Shown one piece after another: positions 51,028 to 59,839 of a DNA stretch of 64,000 nt (positions within the stretch are counted from its first letter, which is position 1; every line of letters begins with the position of its first letter). A program made the translations under genes and the position numbers. The notes below the pieces were generated by a model, which was given only the letters and a program-made list of their open reading frames with translations, searched no databases and was not told the origin of the DNA. This DNA comes from Burkholderia pyrrocinia. GTDB taxonomy: Bacteria > Pseudomonadota > Gammaproteobacteria > Burkholderiales > Burkholderiaceae. The stretch spans positions 2,294,001-2,358,000 of the forward strand of contig NZ_CP024903.1 in assembly GCF_003330765.1 (NCBI RefSeq), written 5' to 3'.

Positions 51028-51160
51028 GTCTGCTGGCAATCACTTTAGGGAGAGAGGCCGGGACAATATATGGGACAAGTCCTAAATTGAGGCCCGGTTG
51101 ATCGAACTCACCGCATTCGACCACCCCTCGCGGCCACCTGCGGCCGGCATCGCAAACCGG

Positions 51161-52177
51161 TCACGCGTCCGGATCGACGCGCAGCACGAGCTTGCCGCGA
51201 TGGTCGCCGTCGAACAGGCGATTCAGCACGTCGGGCGCATTTTCGAGGCCGTCGGCCACGGTCTCGTCGGCCTTGAGGCGGCCGTCGCGCAGCCAGCCCG
51301 CGAGCGTCTGCACGGCTTCGCGGCTCTTGCGGTAGTCGAGGATCAGGAAGCCGCGCATCGTGAGCCGCTTCGAGATCAGCACGCCGACGTCGTCGGCCGC
51401 GCGTCCGCTGTTGTAGTTCGAGATCACGCCGCACAGCGCGACGCGCCCGCCGATCACCATCCGCGACAACACCGCGCGCATCACCTCGCCGCCGACGTTC
51501 TCGAAGTTCACGTGCACGCCGTCCGGCGTCGCCGCCTTCAGTTGCTGACGGAAATCGTCGGCCTTGTAGTCGACGGCCGCATCGAAGCCGAGCGTCTCGG
51601 TCAGGTAGCGGCACTTGTCCGCCCCGCCCGCGATCCCGACCACGCGTGCGCCCTGGATCTTGCCGATCTGCCCGGCGATCGAGCCGACCGATCCGGCCGC
51701 CGCCGACACGACGAGCGTTTCGCCGGGCTGCACCGGCGCGATGTCGGTCAGCCCGTAGTACGCGGTCAGCCCGCTCATGCCGCACGCGCCGAGCAGCGTC
51801 GGCAGCGGCAGGCCCGACTGCGCGGGCAGCTTCACGATCTGCGCGGCCTGGTCGGCCGGCACGACCGCGTAATCCTGCCAGCCGACAAGCCCCTGCACGA
51901 GATCGCCTTCCGCGAAACCCGCATGGCGCGACGCGACCACACGCCCGATGCCGAGCGCGCGCATCACCTCGCCGATCGCGACGGGCGGCAGGTACTGCGG
52001 CACATCGCTCATCCACACGCGGTTGGTCGGGTCCATCGACAGGTACAGCACGCGCACGAGCACCTCGCCGTCCGCGAGCGCCGGCACCGGCGCCTCGACG
52101 AGCGAAAAATGTTCGCGGCCGACCCGCCCTTCCGGGCGCGTCTTCAACAGCAACTGGCGGTTCACGGGTGTCGACAC
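51161..52177 (-). CDS. zinc-free MDR oxidoreductase (CurA/prostaglandin-reductase-like)
   Basis: A 338-residue NADPH-dependent alkenal/one or curcumin reductase-type enzyme of the medium-chain superfamily. It has LSMDPTNRVWMSDVPQYLPPVAIGEVMRALGIGRV at the N-terminal part, then the Rossmann motif VVSAAAGSVGSIAGQIGKIQGARVVGIAGGADKCRYL near residue 155 and VHVNFENVGGEVM. It reduces activated C=C bonds. It starts at GTG 52177 (GGAGAG 6 bases upstream) and follows the SDR gene by 37 bp, so the two form an operon. Confidence 0.9.
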   Translation of the reverse strand: MSTPVNRQLLLKTRPEGRVGREHFSLVEAPVPALADGEVLVRVLYLSMDPTNRVWMSDVPQYLPPVAIGEVMRALGIGRVVASRHAGFAEGDLVQGLVGWQDYAVVPADQAAQIVKLPAQSGLPLPTLLGACGMSGLTAYYGLTDIAPVQPGETLVVSAAAGSVGSIAGQIGKIQGARVVGIAGGADKCRYLTETLGFDAAVDYKADDFRQQLKAATPDGVHVNFENVGGEVMRAVLSRMVIGGRVALCGVISNYNSGRAADDVGVLISKRLTMRGFLILDYRKSREAVQTLAGWLRDGRLKADETVADGLENAPDVLNRLFDGDHRGKLVLRVDPDA

Positions 52178-52214
52178 AATGCTCTCCTCCGGTAGTTGTT
52201 ATGCAGGGTGTGCG

Positions 52215-53003
52215 TCAGACCGCGCACATGCCGCCGTCGATCACGAGTTCGGCGGCCGTCACGAAGCGGCTCTCGTCGGACGCGAGATACACGGCCGCAT
52301 GCGCGACGTCGTCCGGCTCGCCGAGCCGGCGCAGCGGAATGCCGCGCGCGAGCTTGCGCGTCGCGTCGCGTTCGCCGAGCGTCTGGAACAGCGGCTCGAC
52401 GATCCCCGTGCGGATGAACGCCGGGTGAATCGAGTTGCAGCGCACGTCGAGCTCGCGGCGCGCGCAGTCGATCGCGACCGACTTCGTCAGCGACGCGACC
52501 GCCGCCTTCGACGCGTTGTACGCGGTGAAATCCGGCTCGACCTTGAACGCGGCCACCGACGAAATGTTGATGATCGAGGCGGGACGGCTCGCCCCCAGGT
52601 ACGACAGCGCATGCTTGCAGCCGAGCACGATGCTTTCGACGTTGATCGCCATCACGCGCCGCCATTCGTCGAGCTCGATTTGCGCGGGCGAGCCGATCGA
52701 GCCGACGCCCGCGTTGTTGACGAGCACCGACAGCCCGCCCATCGCATCGTTCGCCTGCGCGAGCAGCGCCTGCCAGCGCGCTTCGTCGCGCACGTCCTGC
52801 GTCGCGGCGAACGCGACCGGCGTCGCGTGGCCCGCGTTGAGTTCCTGCGCGAAGGCGTCGAGCACCGCCGTTTCGGCGATGTCGGTGACGAACACGCGCG
52901 CACCCTGTTCGACCATCCGGCGCGCGATCGCGCGGCCGAGGCCGCCCGCGGCGCCCGTGATGTATGCGCACTTGCCGGCGAGGCGCGAAGAAACGGCTGT
53001 CAT
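52215..53003 (-). CDS. SDR-family oxidoreductase
   Basis: A 262-residue short-chain dehydrogenase. The cofactor motif is [26 protein letters not shown], the strand-4 motif LVNNAGVGS, the catalytic Ser in [10 protein letters not shown] and the YxxxK in [17 protein letters not shown]. Asp at the end of beta-2 (VTDIAE) suggests NAD(H) preference. It sits upstream of the enoyl-reductase-like gene, as in a two-step oxidation/reduction of a hydrophobic compound. Substrate unknown. Confidence 0.92.
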   Translation of the reverse strand: MTAVSSRLAGKCAYITGAAGGLGRAIARRMVEQGARVFVTDIAETAVLDAFAQELNAGHATPVAFAATQDVRDEARWQALLAQANDAMGGLSVLVNNAGVGSIGSPAQIELDEWRRVMAINVESIVLGCKHALSYLGASRPASIINISSVAAFKVEPDFTAYNASKAAVASLTKSVAIDCARRELDVRCNSIHPAFIRTGIVEPLFQTLGERDATRKLARGIPLRRLGEPDDVAHAAVYLASDESRFVTAAELVIDGGMCAV

Positions 53004-53445
53004 GTGAACGGCTCCTGTCGTGAATCGTCGTCGCGGAACGCTGCTGCGACGGGTTGTCCGTGCCTATCCCGGCCGACGCATGCCGGTTGGCGGCGCCTCG
53101 ACGTGACGGGATGCCGGACGGTTTCCGCGAGTATATCGAGATGAACGTGACGCGCGCCGGGCAGCCGGCCCGGTTGAACGACAGCCAGCGTACGCGAATG
53201 CCGCCAATCGATGAAATGAATATTCGTTATGCCCGGTCATAGATTTCGTTCATGACCTTCGCGTACCTGCACCAATGCGCAAACCAGCGCGGCCGATCCC
53301 GTGGGCAGGCAGGTTCGTTGACTTGGGGGAATGACGGGCGTTGCGTTCCGAGGCGGGCAGGAAGCGATCGGGAAGAAGAATCGGGCAGCCGCCGGGCGAT
53401 CGCCGGCGGCGACACAGGGCGCGGGAGCGCCGCCATGAACAATCG
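53004..53445. other. gap between PAP2 and SDR genes
   Basis: 442 bp. The flanking genes both point left. I see only chance open frames and one AT-richer patch near 53210-53255 with imperfect inverted repeats; no gene or clear control site recognised. Confidence 0.35.
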
Positions 53446-54036
53446 TCAGAATCCGTCGCCCGACGGTGCGCGCACGAACGCGCAGAGTTGCGGCGAATGC
53501 GTGTCGATCATCTGCTGGAACGGCGCACGGTGGCCGTACGCGATGCCCGACACGAGCAACAGGCAGACCGCCGCGACGCGTGGCGAGAACGCGCGCTGCC
53601 GCGCGCCGTCGTAGCCGCGCAGGAACACCAGCGCGACCAGTGCGCCGAGCATCCAGCCGACGACGACTTCCGGCATGGTGTGCGAGTGATCGAATACGCG
53701 CGCAACCGCCGTGACCGCCCCGACGGCCAGCCCGGCCACGATGCCGGGCGCCTTCCCCGGCCGGAACGCCTGCCACAGCATCGACAGCGCGACCGTCCAC
53801 ACGGACGTCGACAGCATCGTATGGCCGCTGATCACGCGGAAATCGAATTGCGGGATCTCGATGCCGCACCCGGCATACAGGATCTTCGTTGCGCCGACCA
53901 GGCCCATGCCGGCGGCGAGCAGCACGCCCCAACGGACGGCGAGGCGCCAGTCGGTCAGCGCGAGCCACGCCGCGCAGGTCACCGCGATCGGCAAGGTCAG
54001 CGCGGCATCGCCGATGTTGCTGATTTCACTCCACAT
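53446..54036 (-). CDS. PAP2-family phosphatase
   Basis: A 196-residue membrane phosphatase with about five hydrophobic segments. The PAP2 motifs are VISGHTMLS near residue 75 and RVFDHSHTMPEVVVGWMLG near 115 (the HxxxEVxxG ending). The Ser-Gly-His and the final His are preserved; the first motif (KxxxxxxRP) is not obvious. Such proteins hydrolyse lipid or isoprenyl phosphates at the membrane. TTG 54048 is a possible longer start. Substrate unknown. Confidence 0.82.
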   Translation of the reverse strand: MWSEISNIGDAALTLPIAVTCAAWLALTDWRLAVRWGVLLAAGMGLVGATKILYAGCGIEIPQFDFRVISGHTMLSTSVWTVALSMLWQAFRPGKAPGIVAGLAVGAVTAVARVFDHSHTMPEVVVGWMLGALVALVFLRGYDGARQRAFSPRVAAVCLLLVSGIAYGHRAPFQQMIDTHSPQLCAFVRAPSGDGF

Positions 54037-54117
54037 GACGCACTTCAAAAGGGGGCTGAAAGGCCGCAGTTTACCGCACGCCCGCGACGCCTCTGTTTCA
54101 GCCTGTTTCAGGCTGTA

Positions 54118-55434
54118 TCAGCCCGCGACACCGGTAATCAGCAGCAGGTTCGTGCCGGTGATGACGACGAACAGCGCCCACGCGGCAACCTGCATCCCGC
54201 GGCCGATCGTGTGCTCGCCCATCGTGTTGCGATCGCTGACCGACCGGATCAGCGGCCACATCGCGAACGGTAGTTGCAGGCTCAACAGCACCTGGCTCCA
54301 GACGAGCAACTGCCCGACCGACCCGTCGCCGAGCCACAGCACACCGATCAGCGCCGGCACGAGCGCGAGCCCGCGCGTGATCAGCCGGCGCTGGTAGCAC
54401 GGGATCTTCGTATGCAGGAAGCCGTCCATGATCACCTGGCCGGCGATCGTGCCGGTCAGCGTCGAGCTTTGCCCCGACGCGAGCAGCGCGATGCCGAACA
54501 GCAGCGCGGCCGCGCCGCCGGCGATCGGCGTGATCAGCTTGTAGGCCTGCTCGATGTCGGTCACGTTGTGCTGGCCCGTCGCATGGAACGCCGCGCCCGC
54601 GACGACCAGGATCGCCGCATTGACGAGCATCGCGACGAACAGCGACACGCAGGTATCGATGCGCACGAGTGCGAGCGTGTCGCGGACCAGGCCGCGCGCG
54701 CCGCCGACGACATGCCGCGTCTGCACGACCGACGAATGCAGATACAGGTTGTGCGGCATGATCGTCGCACCGACGATGCCGAGCGCGAGCACGATCGCGT
54801 CCTTGCGGTCGTGGCCCGGATCGCCGGGCACGAGCCCGCCGACCACCGCGTGCCAGTCGGGCGGCGTGATCGCGACCTGCGCGACGAAGCAGAACGCCAT
54901 CGTCGCGATCAGCCCGAGCACGATCGCCTCGATCTGCCGGACCCCCTTGCCCTGCAGGCCGAGCACGATCACCGTGTCGAGCGCGGTCAGCACGATCCCC
55001 CACGCGAGCGGCACGCCGAGCAGCAGCTTGAACGCGAGCGCGCAGCCGAGGACTTCCGCGATGTCGCACGCGATGATCGACACTTCGGCGGTCACCCATT
55101 GCACGATGCGGCCGAACCGGCCGTAGCGGTCGTAGCTGGCCTGCGCGAGATCCTTGCCCGCGACGAGGCCGAGCCGCGCCGCGAGCATCTGCAGGAAGAT
55201 CGCCGCGAGGCTCGAGAACGCAACGACCCACAGCAGCGAATAGCCGAACTGCGAGCCGGCCTGGATATCGGTCGCCCAGTTGCCGGGATCCATGTAGCCG
55301 ATCGCGACGAGCAGGCCGGGGCCGAAGAAACGCTTGAGCTTCTGCCAGCGCGGCGCGCCGGCGTCGATCGTGATGCTGCCCTTTACTTCCGACGGGCAGA
55401 AAGGGGCGGTAGCGGTAGTGGGGAGGAAGGGCAT
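54118..55434 (-). CDS. mntH: NRAMP-type divalent metal transporter
   Basis: A 438-residue inner-membrane protein with about 11 hydrophobic segments. The metal-binding DPGN motif is in VAIGYMDPGNWATDIQAG (about 45-62) and the second motif is MPHNLYLHSS near 230. It imports Mn(II), and possibly Fe(II), with protons. The start at 55434 (MPFLP) has GGAAGGGC before it and overlaps the end of the upstream AraC frame by 52 bp; no separate promoter region or manganese riboswitch is seen. Confidence 0.93.
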   Translation of the reverse strand: MPFLPTTATAPFCPSEVKGSITIDAGAPRWQKLKRFFGPGLLVAIGYMDPGNWATDIQAGSQFGYSLLWVVAFSSLAAIFLQMLAARLGLVAGKDLAQASYDRYGRFGRIVQWVTAEVSIIACDIAEVLGCALAFKLLLGVPLAWGIVLTALDTVIVLGLQGKGVRQIEAIVLGLIATMAFCFVAQVAITPPDWHAVVGGLVPGDPGHDRKDAIVLALGIVGATIMPHNLYLHSSVVQTRHVVGGARGLVRDTLALVRIDTCVSLFVAMLVNAAILVVAGAAFHATGQHNVTDIEQAYKLITPIAGGAAALLFGIALLASGQSSTLTGTIAGQVIMDGFLHTKIPCYQRRLITRGLALVPALIGVLWLGDGSVGQLLVWSQVLLSLQLPFAMWPLIRSVSDRNTMGEHTIGRGMQVAAWALFVVITGTNLLLITGVAG

Positions 55435-56501
55435 GGAAACCGGGGATCGAGATCGCGACAGGACGATTTTACGGGTATCCGCCCCGTTTTCTCCCGCGCG
55501 TCGGCGCACGCGCCGCAAACTGCCCCATCGCCATCGCAAAACGCGGATGCGGGCCCGTCGTCCGCATCGGGCGACGCGACGCCGCGGGTGAGGATCTTTT
55601 CCCGCTCGGCGACGCGAAATTCGGTCGGCGACATCAGCAGGCGCTGGCGAAACAGCTTCGCGAGCCGCTCGCCGCTGCCGAACCCCGTGCGGCGCGCGAC
55701 CTTGTCGGCCGGCAGCGTCGTATGGATCAGCATGTGGCATGCGCGCTCGAGCCGCACGTGCTGGACGAACTCGGTCGGCGTCACGCCGATCTCCTTCTTG
55801 AAGCGCCGCAGGAAATTGCGCTCGCTCATCGCGGCGGCCTGCGCGGCGTTCGCGATCGAGATGCGGTTCACGCTCTGCGCGCGCAGCCGCTGCGCCGACA
55901 TCCGGATCGACGGGCTCGCGCTCAGTTCGCGAAACGCCCACATCGATTGCGCATAGCGTTGCTCGAACGGCCGCAGCATGTTGCTGGCGATCTCCTGCGC
56001 GGCGCTGTCACCGAGATCGTCGCGGAACATGTCGAGCGCGGCGGCAAACACGTCGGTCTCGCCGGCCTGCAGTTCGACCGTCGTGGCGGCACGGCGCCCG
56101 GCCCTGCCGGGCCGCACGCCGATTGTCGCCGACGGCCGCTGCGCGGCCGCGAGCGCGGGCAGGTTCATCGCGTCGACGATCCAGCGCGCATGATGGCGAA
56201 TGTCGGTCAGGCGCCGCTGCAATGCGTCGTCCCAGTTGACGGCCGCGCGGTCGCCGTGAAGATGAAAGAACGCGAGCGCACGGCGGCCGTGCTCGTCGCC
56301 GAACGGATCGGCCGCGATTCTCACGCCGGACGACGACTGCAACAGTCCCCCGCTTTCGGATACGTACTTCAACTGGTAATCCGCACTGAACGCATGCAGG
56401 CGATTCGCCAGATTGAAGGCCTCGCCGAGACGCGCGGCCTGGGCCAAGGAAAACCCCGTACTCAAATAGATAACGACCCACCTCTGATCTGCTGCATTCA
56501 C
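55383..56501 (-). CDS. GlxA-type AraC-family regulator with unusual C-terminal tail
   Basis: A 372-residue protein. Residues 1-175 are a DJ-1/PfpI-like (GlxA) sensor (STGFSLAQAARLGEAFNLANRL), followed by two AraC helix-turn-helices (ISIANAAQAAAMSERNFLRRFKKEIGVTPTEFV and ADKVARRTGFGSGERLAKLFRQRLLMSPTEFR). After the domain, about 70 residues of low-complexity sequence (rich in Asp, Cys, Pro) overlap the start of mntH by 52 bp. The tail may be a readthrough caused by a lost stop or frame change. The regulator and mntH are co-oriented and likely co-transcribed. Confidence 0.85.
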   Translation of the reverse strand: MNAADQRWVVIYLSTGFSLAQAARLGEAFNLANRLHAFSADYQLKYVSESGGLLQSSSGVRIAADPFGDEHGRRALAFFHLHGDRAAVNWDDALQRRLTDIRHHARWIVDAMNLPALAAAQRPSATIGVRPGRAGRRAATTVELQAGETDVFAAALDMFRDDLGDSAAQEIASNMLRPFEQRYAQSMWAFRELSASPSIRMSAQRLRAQSVNRISIANAAQAAAMSERNFLRRFKKEIGVTPTEFVQHVRLERACHMLIHTTLPADKVARRTGFGSGERLAKLFRQRLLMSPTEFRVAEREKILTRGVASPDADDGPASAFCDGDGAVCGACADAREKTGRIPVKSSCRDLDPRFPCPSSPLPLPPLSARRK

Positions 56502-56933
56502 TGGCCAAGCCCCCGACTCGTTTCGACTTCTTCTAATACCGTCGAACTGTCAGGCTTATATTTGGTTTGAATGCGTGCGACAGGACGGCTATCCCGAAAT
56601 ATGAAGCGACGGCATCTTAGCCGAACGGGTAGCGCCTTTGGCGCGAAATGGCCGACGTGGACAGCATGATGGCGGATTACTACAGGCTGTCACGAGCCGC
56701 GGGTATGCCGGCACGGAATCGTGCGCTCGATGCAGCCGATTGTTGCGGCCGTCATGCATCGCGGCGCGTGCGTTTTGTTGCGCCGCGCATCGGACCAAGC
56801 CGTGGTCGCATATCGGTTCGAACGGCATCGACATGCACCGAACGCCATCGATCGCCGCGCACGACAACCCGCGCATCCGTTGCCTGCGCATCCTTTAGAA
56901 TCGATCCATCCTTCACCACGCCGTCCGCGCTCC
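56502..56933. other. divergent gap between GlxA-type AraC and LysR genes
   Basis: 432 bp. There is an AT-rich patch at 56535-56575, near the AraC start, that could hold its promoter. Chance open frames cover the rest. No recognisable gene or matched repeat. Confidence 0.4.
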
Positions 56934-57857
56934 GTGCCCGCCGATCACCGCCTCGACCTGAACCTGTTTCGCGTGCTCGACGCCGTCTACGTGCACGGCG
57001 GCATCGGCGCGGCCGCCCGCGCGCTGCATCTCACGCAGCCGGCCGTCACGCATGCGCTCAACCGGCTGCGCGCGCATTTCGACGATCCGCTGTTCGTGCG
57101 CCAGGGCAACCGCGTCGTGCCGACCGAACGCACGCGTTCGATCATCGCGGACGTGCAGTTGCACCTGAAGGGCCTGCAAGGCACCGCGCGCGACCCGTCG
57201 GCATTCGATCCCGCAACGCTCGATTTGAGCATCGCGGTGGGCATTCGCGACGTGCTCGAATCGATCGCGCTGCCAAGGATCGTCGCCGCGTTCGCCGACG
57301 AAGCGCCGGGCCTGCGGCTCGTGAGCCGCCGCATCGCGGTGCCCGACATCGAGCGCGAGCTCGCATCGGGCAATCTCGATCTTGTCGTCGATCGTCGCGT
57401 GCCGACGGGCCCGCGCATCGCCACCGAACACCTGCTCGACGATTCGCTCGTCATCGCGCTGCGCCGCGATCATCCGCTGGCGCGCGACCCGCTGCGGCGC
57501 GGCGACTATTTCGCGGCGCAGCATATCGCGGTGTCGTCGTTCGGCGAACCGCAATCGCTCGACGTGCTGCTCGGCAACGACGGACGCATCCGCGATATCC
57601 GGCTCACCTGCCAGCACTATTTCGCCGCGTGCCAGATCGCCGCGACCGGCGACCTGCTGGTCACGCTGCCGCACACCTATGCGCTGCGGATGGCCGCGAT
57701 GCTGCCGATCGTCGTGCGGCCGCTGCCGTTGCGGCTCAAGCCGTTCCCGCTCCTCGCGTACTGGCACGAATCGCGCGACGCCGATCGCGCGCACCAGTGG
57801 GTGCGCGAACGCATCGCCGCGCTCGTGCGCAGCAGCGCCGGCGTCGCCGACGCGTAG
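56934..57857 (+). CDS. LysR-family regulator (NodD/SyrM-like)
   Basis: A 307-residue LysR protein starting at GTG 56934. The N-terminus RLDLNLFRVLDAVYVHGGIGAAARALHLTQPAVTHALNRLR is typical of the NodD/LeuO branch, followed by an effector domain with IAVPDIERELASGNLDLVVDRRV. The GTG is chosen because it places DLNLF at the usual position; longer frames upstream are not supported. It is followed after 98 bp by an OsmC-family gene. Confidence 0.88.
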   Translation: MPADHRLDLNLFRVLDAVYVHGGIGAAARALHLTQPAVTHALNRLRAHFDDPLFVRQGNRVVPTERTRSIIADVQLHLKGLQGTARDPSAFDPATLDLSIAVGIRDVLESIALPRIVAAFADEAPGLRLVSRRIAVPDIERELASGNLDLVVDRRVPTGPRIATEHLLDDSLVIALRRDHPLARDPLRRGDYFAAQHIAVSSFGEPQSLDVLLGNDGRIRDIRLTCQHYFAACQIAATGDLLVTLPHTYALRMAAMLPIVVRPLPLRLKPFPLLAYWHESRDADRAHQWVRERIAALVRSSAGVADA

Positions 57858-57955
57858 CCGCGCGGCGCACGCCGGTGCGATCGGGACGGTATGCTGACGG
57901 CTTCACGCCGCCACGCGGCGCACGCTTCCTTCTTCCCGCTTACCGGAGACTTGCC

Positions 57956-58357
57956 ATGTCGCTCATCCATGCCGCCGCCGTCCTCGACGCCGAGGCGCCC
58001 GACTACGTCGTCCAGCTGCAGGCCGGCACGCACGCGCTGACCGGCGACGAAGCGCCACGCGAAGGCGGCCAGGATCGCGGGCCGGCGCCGTACGAGTTCG
58101 TGCTTGCCGGTCTCGCACAATGCACGGCCGCGACGCTGCGTATGTACATGCAGCGCAAGTCGTGGCCGGCCGCGCGCATCGACGTGCGCACCGAGCTGCA
58201 TGCGGATCGCGAAGGCGCGCAATACGTGCGCCGCGTCGTGACGCTCGACGGCCCGCTCGACGACGCGCAACGCCAGCGCCTCGCGGAGATCTGCGAGAAG
58301 ACGCCGGTGACGCAGTTCATCAAGCGCGGCACGCGAATCGAAACGACGTTGAAATGA
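57956..58357 (+). CDS. OsmC-family peroxide-reductase-like protein
   Basis: A 133-residue OsmC/Ohr-related protein. It has the EGGQDRGPAPYEFVLAGLAQCTAATLRMY block, with the resolving-type Cys in AQC, but only one Cys of the usual pair is clear. OsmC/Ohr proteins reduce organic hydroperoxides; YhfA-type relatives have fewer Cys and unknown function. GGAG is 8 bases before the ATG. It converges with a DyP peroxidase gene across a strong hairpin. Confidence 0.88.
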   Translation: MSLIHAAAVLDAEAPDYVVQLQAGTHALTGDEAPREGGQDRGPAPYEFVLAGLAQCTAATLRMYMQRKSWPAARIDVRTELHADREGAQYVRRVVTLDGPLDDAQRQRLAEICEKTPVTQFIKRGTRIETTLK

Positions 58358-58400
58358 CGAGAGCGGCGAGCGCGCATAAAATCGCCGCCTGAAAAGCAGA

Positions 58401-58435
58401 ACGGGCGGGCCGCGCATGATGCGCGGCCCGCCCGT
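58401..58435. terminator. 16-bp bidirectional hairpin between osmC-like and DyP genes
   Basis: ACGGGCGGGCCGCGCA (58401-58416), loop TGA, TGCGCGGCCCGCCCGT (58420-58435): a perfect 16-bp stem in the 98-bp convergent gap. It can act for both genes. Confidence 0.75.
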
Positions 58436-58455
58436 CCATCGAACCAGCCCGGCGC

Positions 58456-59337
58456 TTACAGTCCGAGCGCGGACAGGTCCAGCTTGCCGTCCTTCATCGG
58501 CGGGCACCAGAAATACGCGCCCGTCAGCGGCCGCGTGAAGCGGAACAGGCCGTCGACGATCCCGTCGTCCGCGCCGCTCATCCGGCGCATCTGCACGTCG
58601 AACGCGCGGAACGAGCAGCCGAACGCGACGAAATAGAGGCCCGCGCGGCGCGCGTCCGACCACGGCGACGAACGGCGCAGCATGAACGCCTCGGGCTCGA
58701 AGCTTTCCTGCGCGGTGCGCTTCACGTGCGCGAACTCGGGCGCATCGTCGAGCTCTTCGTTGTCCGAGCGGCGGCGCCCGATGATGTTGTCCATGTCGCC
58801 CGACGGAATGCGCTCCATCTGGTCGAAGTCGTGCAGCCATTGCTGGACCGCGACGAAGCTCGAACCGTCGAGCCCCGCGCCCTGCCCCGTCACGATCGCC
58901 GCGTCGACCGCGTCGCCGCCGGTCGGGTTCTCGGTGCCGTCCTCGTAGCCGGACAGGTCGCGATCGTTCGAATAGCGGAAGCCGTCGACGGCGTCCTGCA
59001 GCGCGAACGCCGGCGCCAGCGCGCGCTCGATCGCGCGCGCGCGCAGCACGATCTCGCCGCGGTCGTCGGCGCGCAGCCAGACCCACACGTCGGCCGGCGT
59101 CGCCGGCAGCGTGCGGTCCTTCACCGCGAACGCCGGGTAATCGGTCAGGCCCGGAACCGGGTGCCCGAGGTGCGCCGCCAGTGCATGTCCGAAACCGACG
59201 ACCGTGTCGCGCCCGTCGACGATCTCGCGCAGCGCGGCCAGCGCCGCCGCTACATTGCCGTCATTCGAAATCGTGAAAGTGAGGTATCGGGCCGCCGTGT
59301 CGATCGGAGCCAGAATGCCTTGCTGAACGTCGCTCAT
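58456..59337 (-). CDS. DyP-type haem peroxidase (YfeX-like)
   Basis: A 293-residue DyP-type peroxidase. The catalytic GxxDG-type motif is in LSGYEDGTENPTGGD (about residue 128-142), and the proximal haem-ligand His is expected in APEFAHVKRTAQ near 204; the late FVAFGCSFRAFDVQMRRM block is family-typical. It has no Tat or Sec signal, so it is cytosolic, as YfeX. It oxidises dyes and phenolic compounds with peroxide, or acts in haem handling. The start at 59337 has GAGGAAA at 5 bases. Confidence 0.93.
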   Translation of the reverse strand: MSDVQQGILAPIDTAARYLTFTISNDGNVAAALAALREIVDGRDTVVGFGHALAAHLGHPVPGLTDYPAFAVKDRTLPATPADVWVWLRADDRGEIVLRARAIERALAPAFALQDAVDGFRYSNDRDLSGYEDGTENPTGGDAVDAAIVTGQGAGLDGSSFVAVQQWLHDFDQMERIPSGDMDNIIGRRRSDNEELDDAPEFAHVKRTAQESFEPEAFMLRRSSPWSDARRAGLYFVAFGCSFRAFDVQMRRMSGADDGIVDGLFRFTRPLTGAYFWCPPMKDGKLDLSALGL

Positions 59338-59535
59338 CGTTTCCTCAGGAATGGTTCGGGGTGAATCTGTGAGGGCCGCGCCGGGACGCGCGCGCCGTCG
59401 CGTGCCGCGGACGCCGAAGTGTAATCGACGCGCTCGCCGGCCCACGCGCCGCCGCTTTGCGGAACGCCCGCGAAAGAAGGGCCGAAACCCTGAATACTAA
59501 CCGTATCGACGCTGCAACGCCGCATTCGTCAGACG

Positions 59536-59565
59536 TTGCAGCGCGCCGGACACTGCTGATAGAAT
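59536..59565 (+). promoter_or_regulatory. sigma-70 promoter of the ABC exporter transcript
   Basis: TTGCAG (59536-59541), an 18-base spacer and TAGAAT (59560-59565); matches are 4-5 of 6 at each element, which is good for this organism. Transcription would start near 59572, 47 bases before the leader ORF. Confidence 0.6.
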
Positions 59566-59618
59566 CTTTACACGTCTTTTCGGCGTCCTTTCAACCGTTC
59601 ACTTCAGGGGAGGTGCAG

Positions 59619-59669
59619 ATGTTCCGAATGCCAGCCACCTTCCCGAACGTGGTCCCACGGCGCTGCTGA
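59619..59669 (+). CDS. 16-residue leader peptide upstream of the ABC exporter
   Basis: ATG at 59619 opens the short frame MFRMPATFPNVVPRRC, ended by TGA at 59667-59669. The ribosome site AGGGGAGG is 5 bases before the ATG, far better than at most genes in this window. It lies 47 bases after the probable transcription start and 170 bases before the exporter start, and it contains three Pro and two Arg codons. This fits a leader peptide whose translation controls downstream folding. I do not recognise a family. Confidence 0.5.
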   Translation: MFRMPATFPNVVPRRC

Positions 59670-59730
59670 TCCAGCCCGCCGTCCGCGCAGGCTCCCGAGT
59701 TTTCCGCTAACCCGTCAGCCGCGCTTTTCC

Positions 59731-59780
59731 CGACAGCCCGTGTCGTTCCGCCCGCGTTTTCCGCGCGGCGCCGGCTGTTG
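59731..59780 (+). promoter_or_regulatory. mutually exclusive hairpins (attenuator-like)
   Basis: CGACA (59731-59735) can pair with TGTCG (59741-59745) around GCCCG. The same segment extended, CGACAGCC (59731-59738), can instead pair with GGCTGTTG (59773-59780; one G-U pair). The two folds exclude each other, and both lie between the leader ORF and the exporter start. Confidence 0.5.
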
Positions 59781-59839
59781 CGTTTTCGTCGTTCTCCGAA
59801 CCGGAAAGTCCCGTCGCGCGATGCGCCGGGCAACGATAC

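Larger units (their letters stand above)
59338..59839. other. 502-bp divergent gap with promoter, leader ORF and alternative hairpins
   Basis: The gap separates the DyP gene (left) and the ABC exporter gene (right). It contains a sigma-70 promoter, a short leader ORF and two competing hairpins, each listed separately; together they look like a leader-controlled 5' UTR of about 270 bases. Confidence 0.5.

Noticed and set aside
55400..55560. Manganese (yybP-ykoY) riboswitch before mntH
   Set aside because: The region is coding for the AraC tail and does not show the conserved motif.
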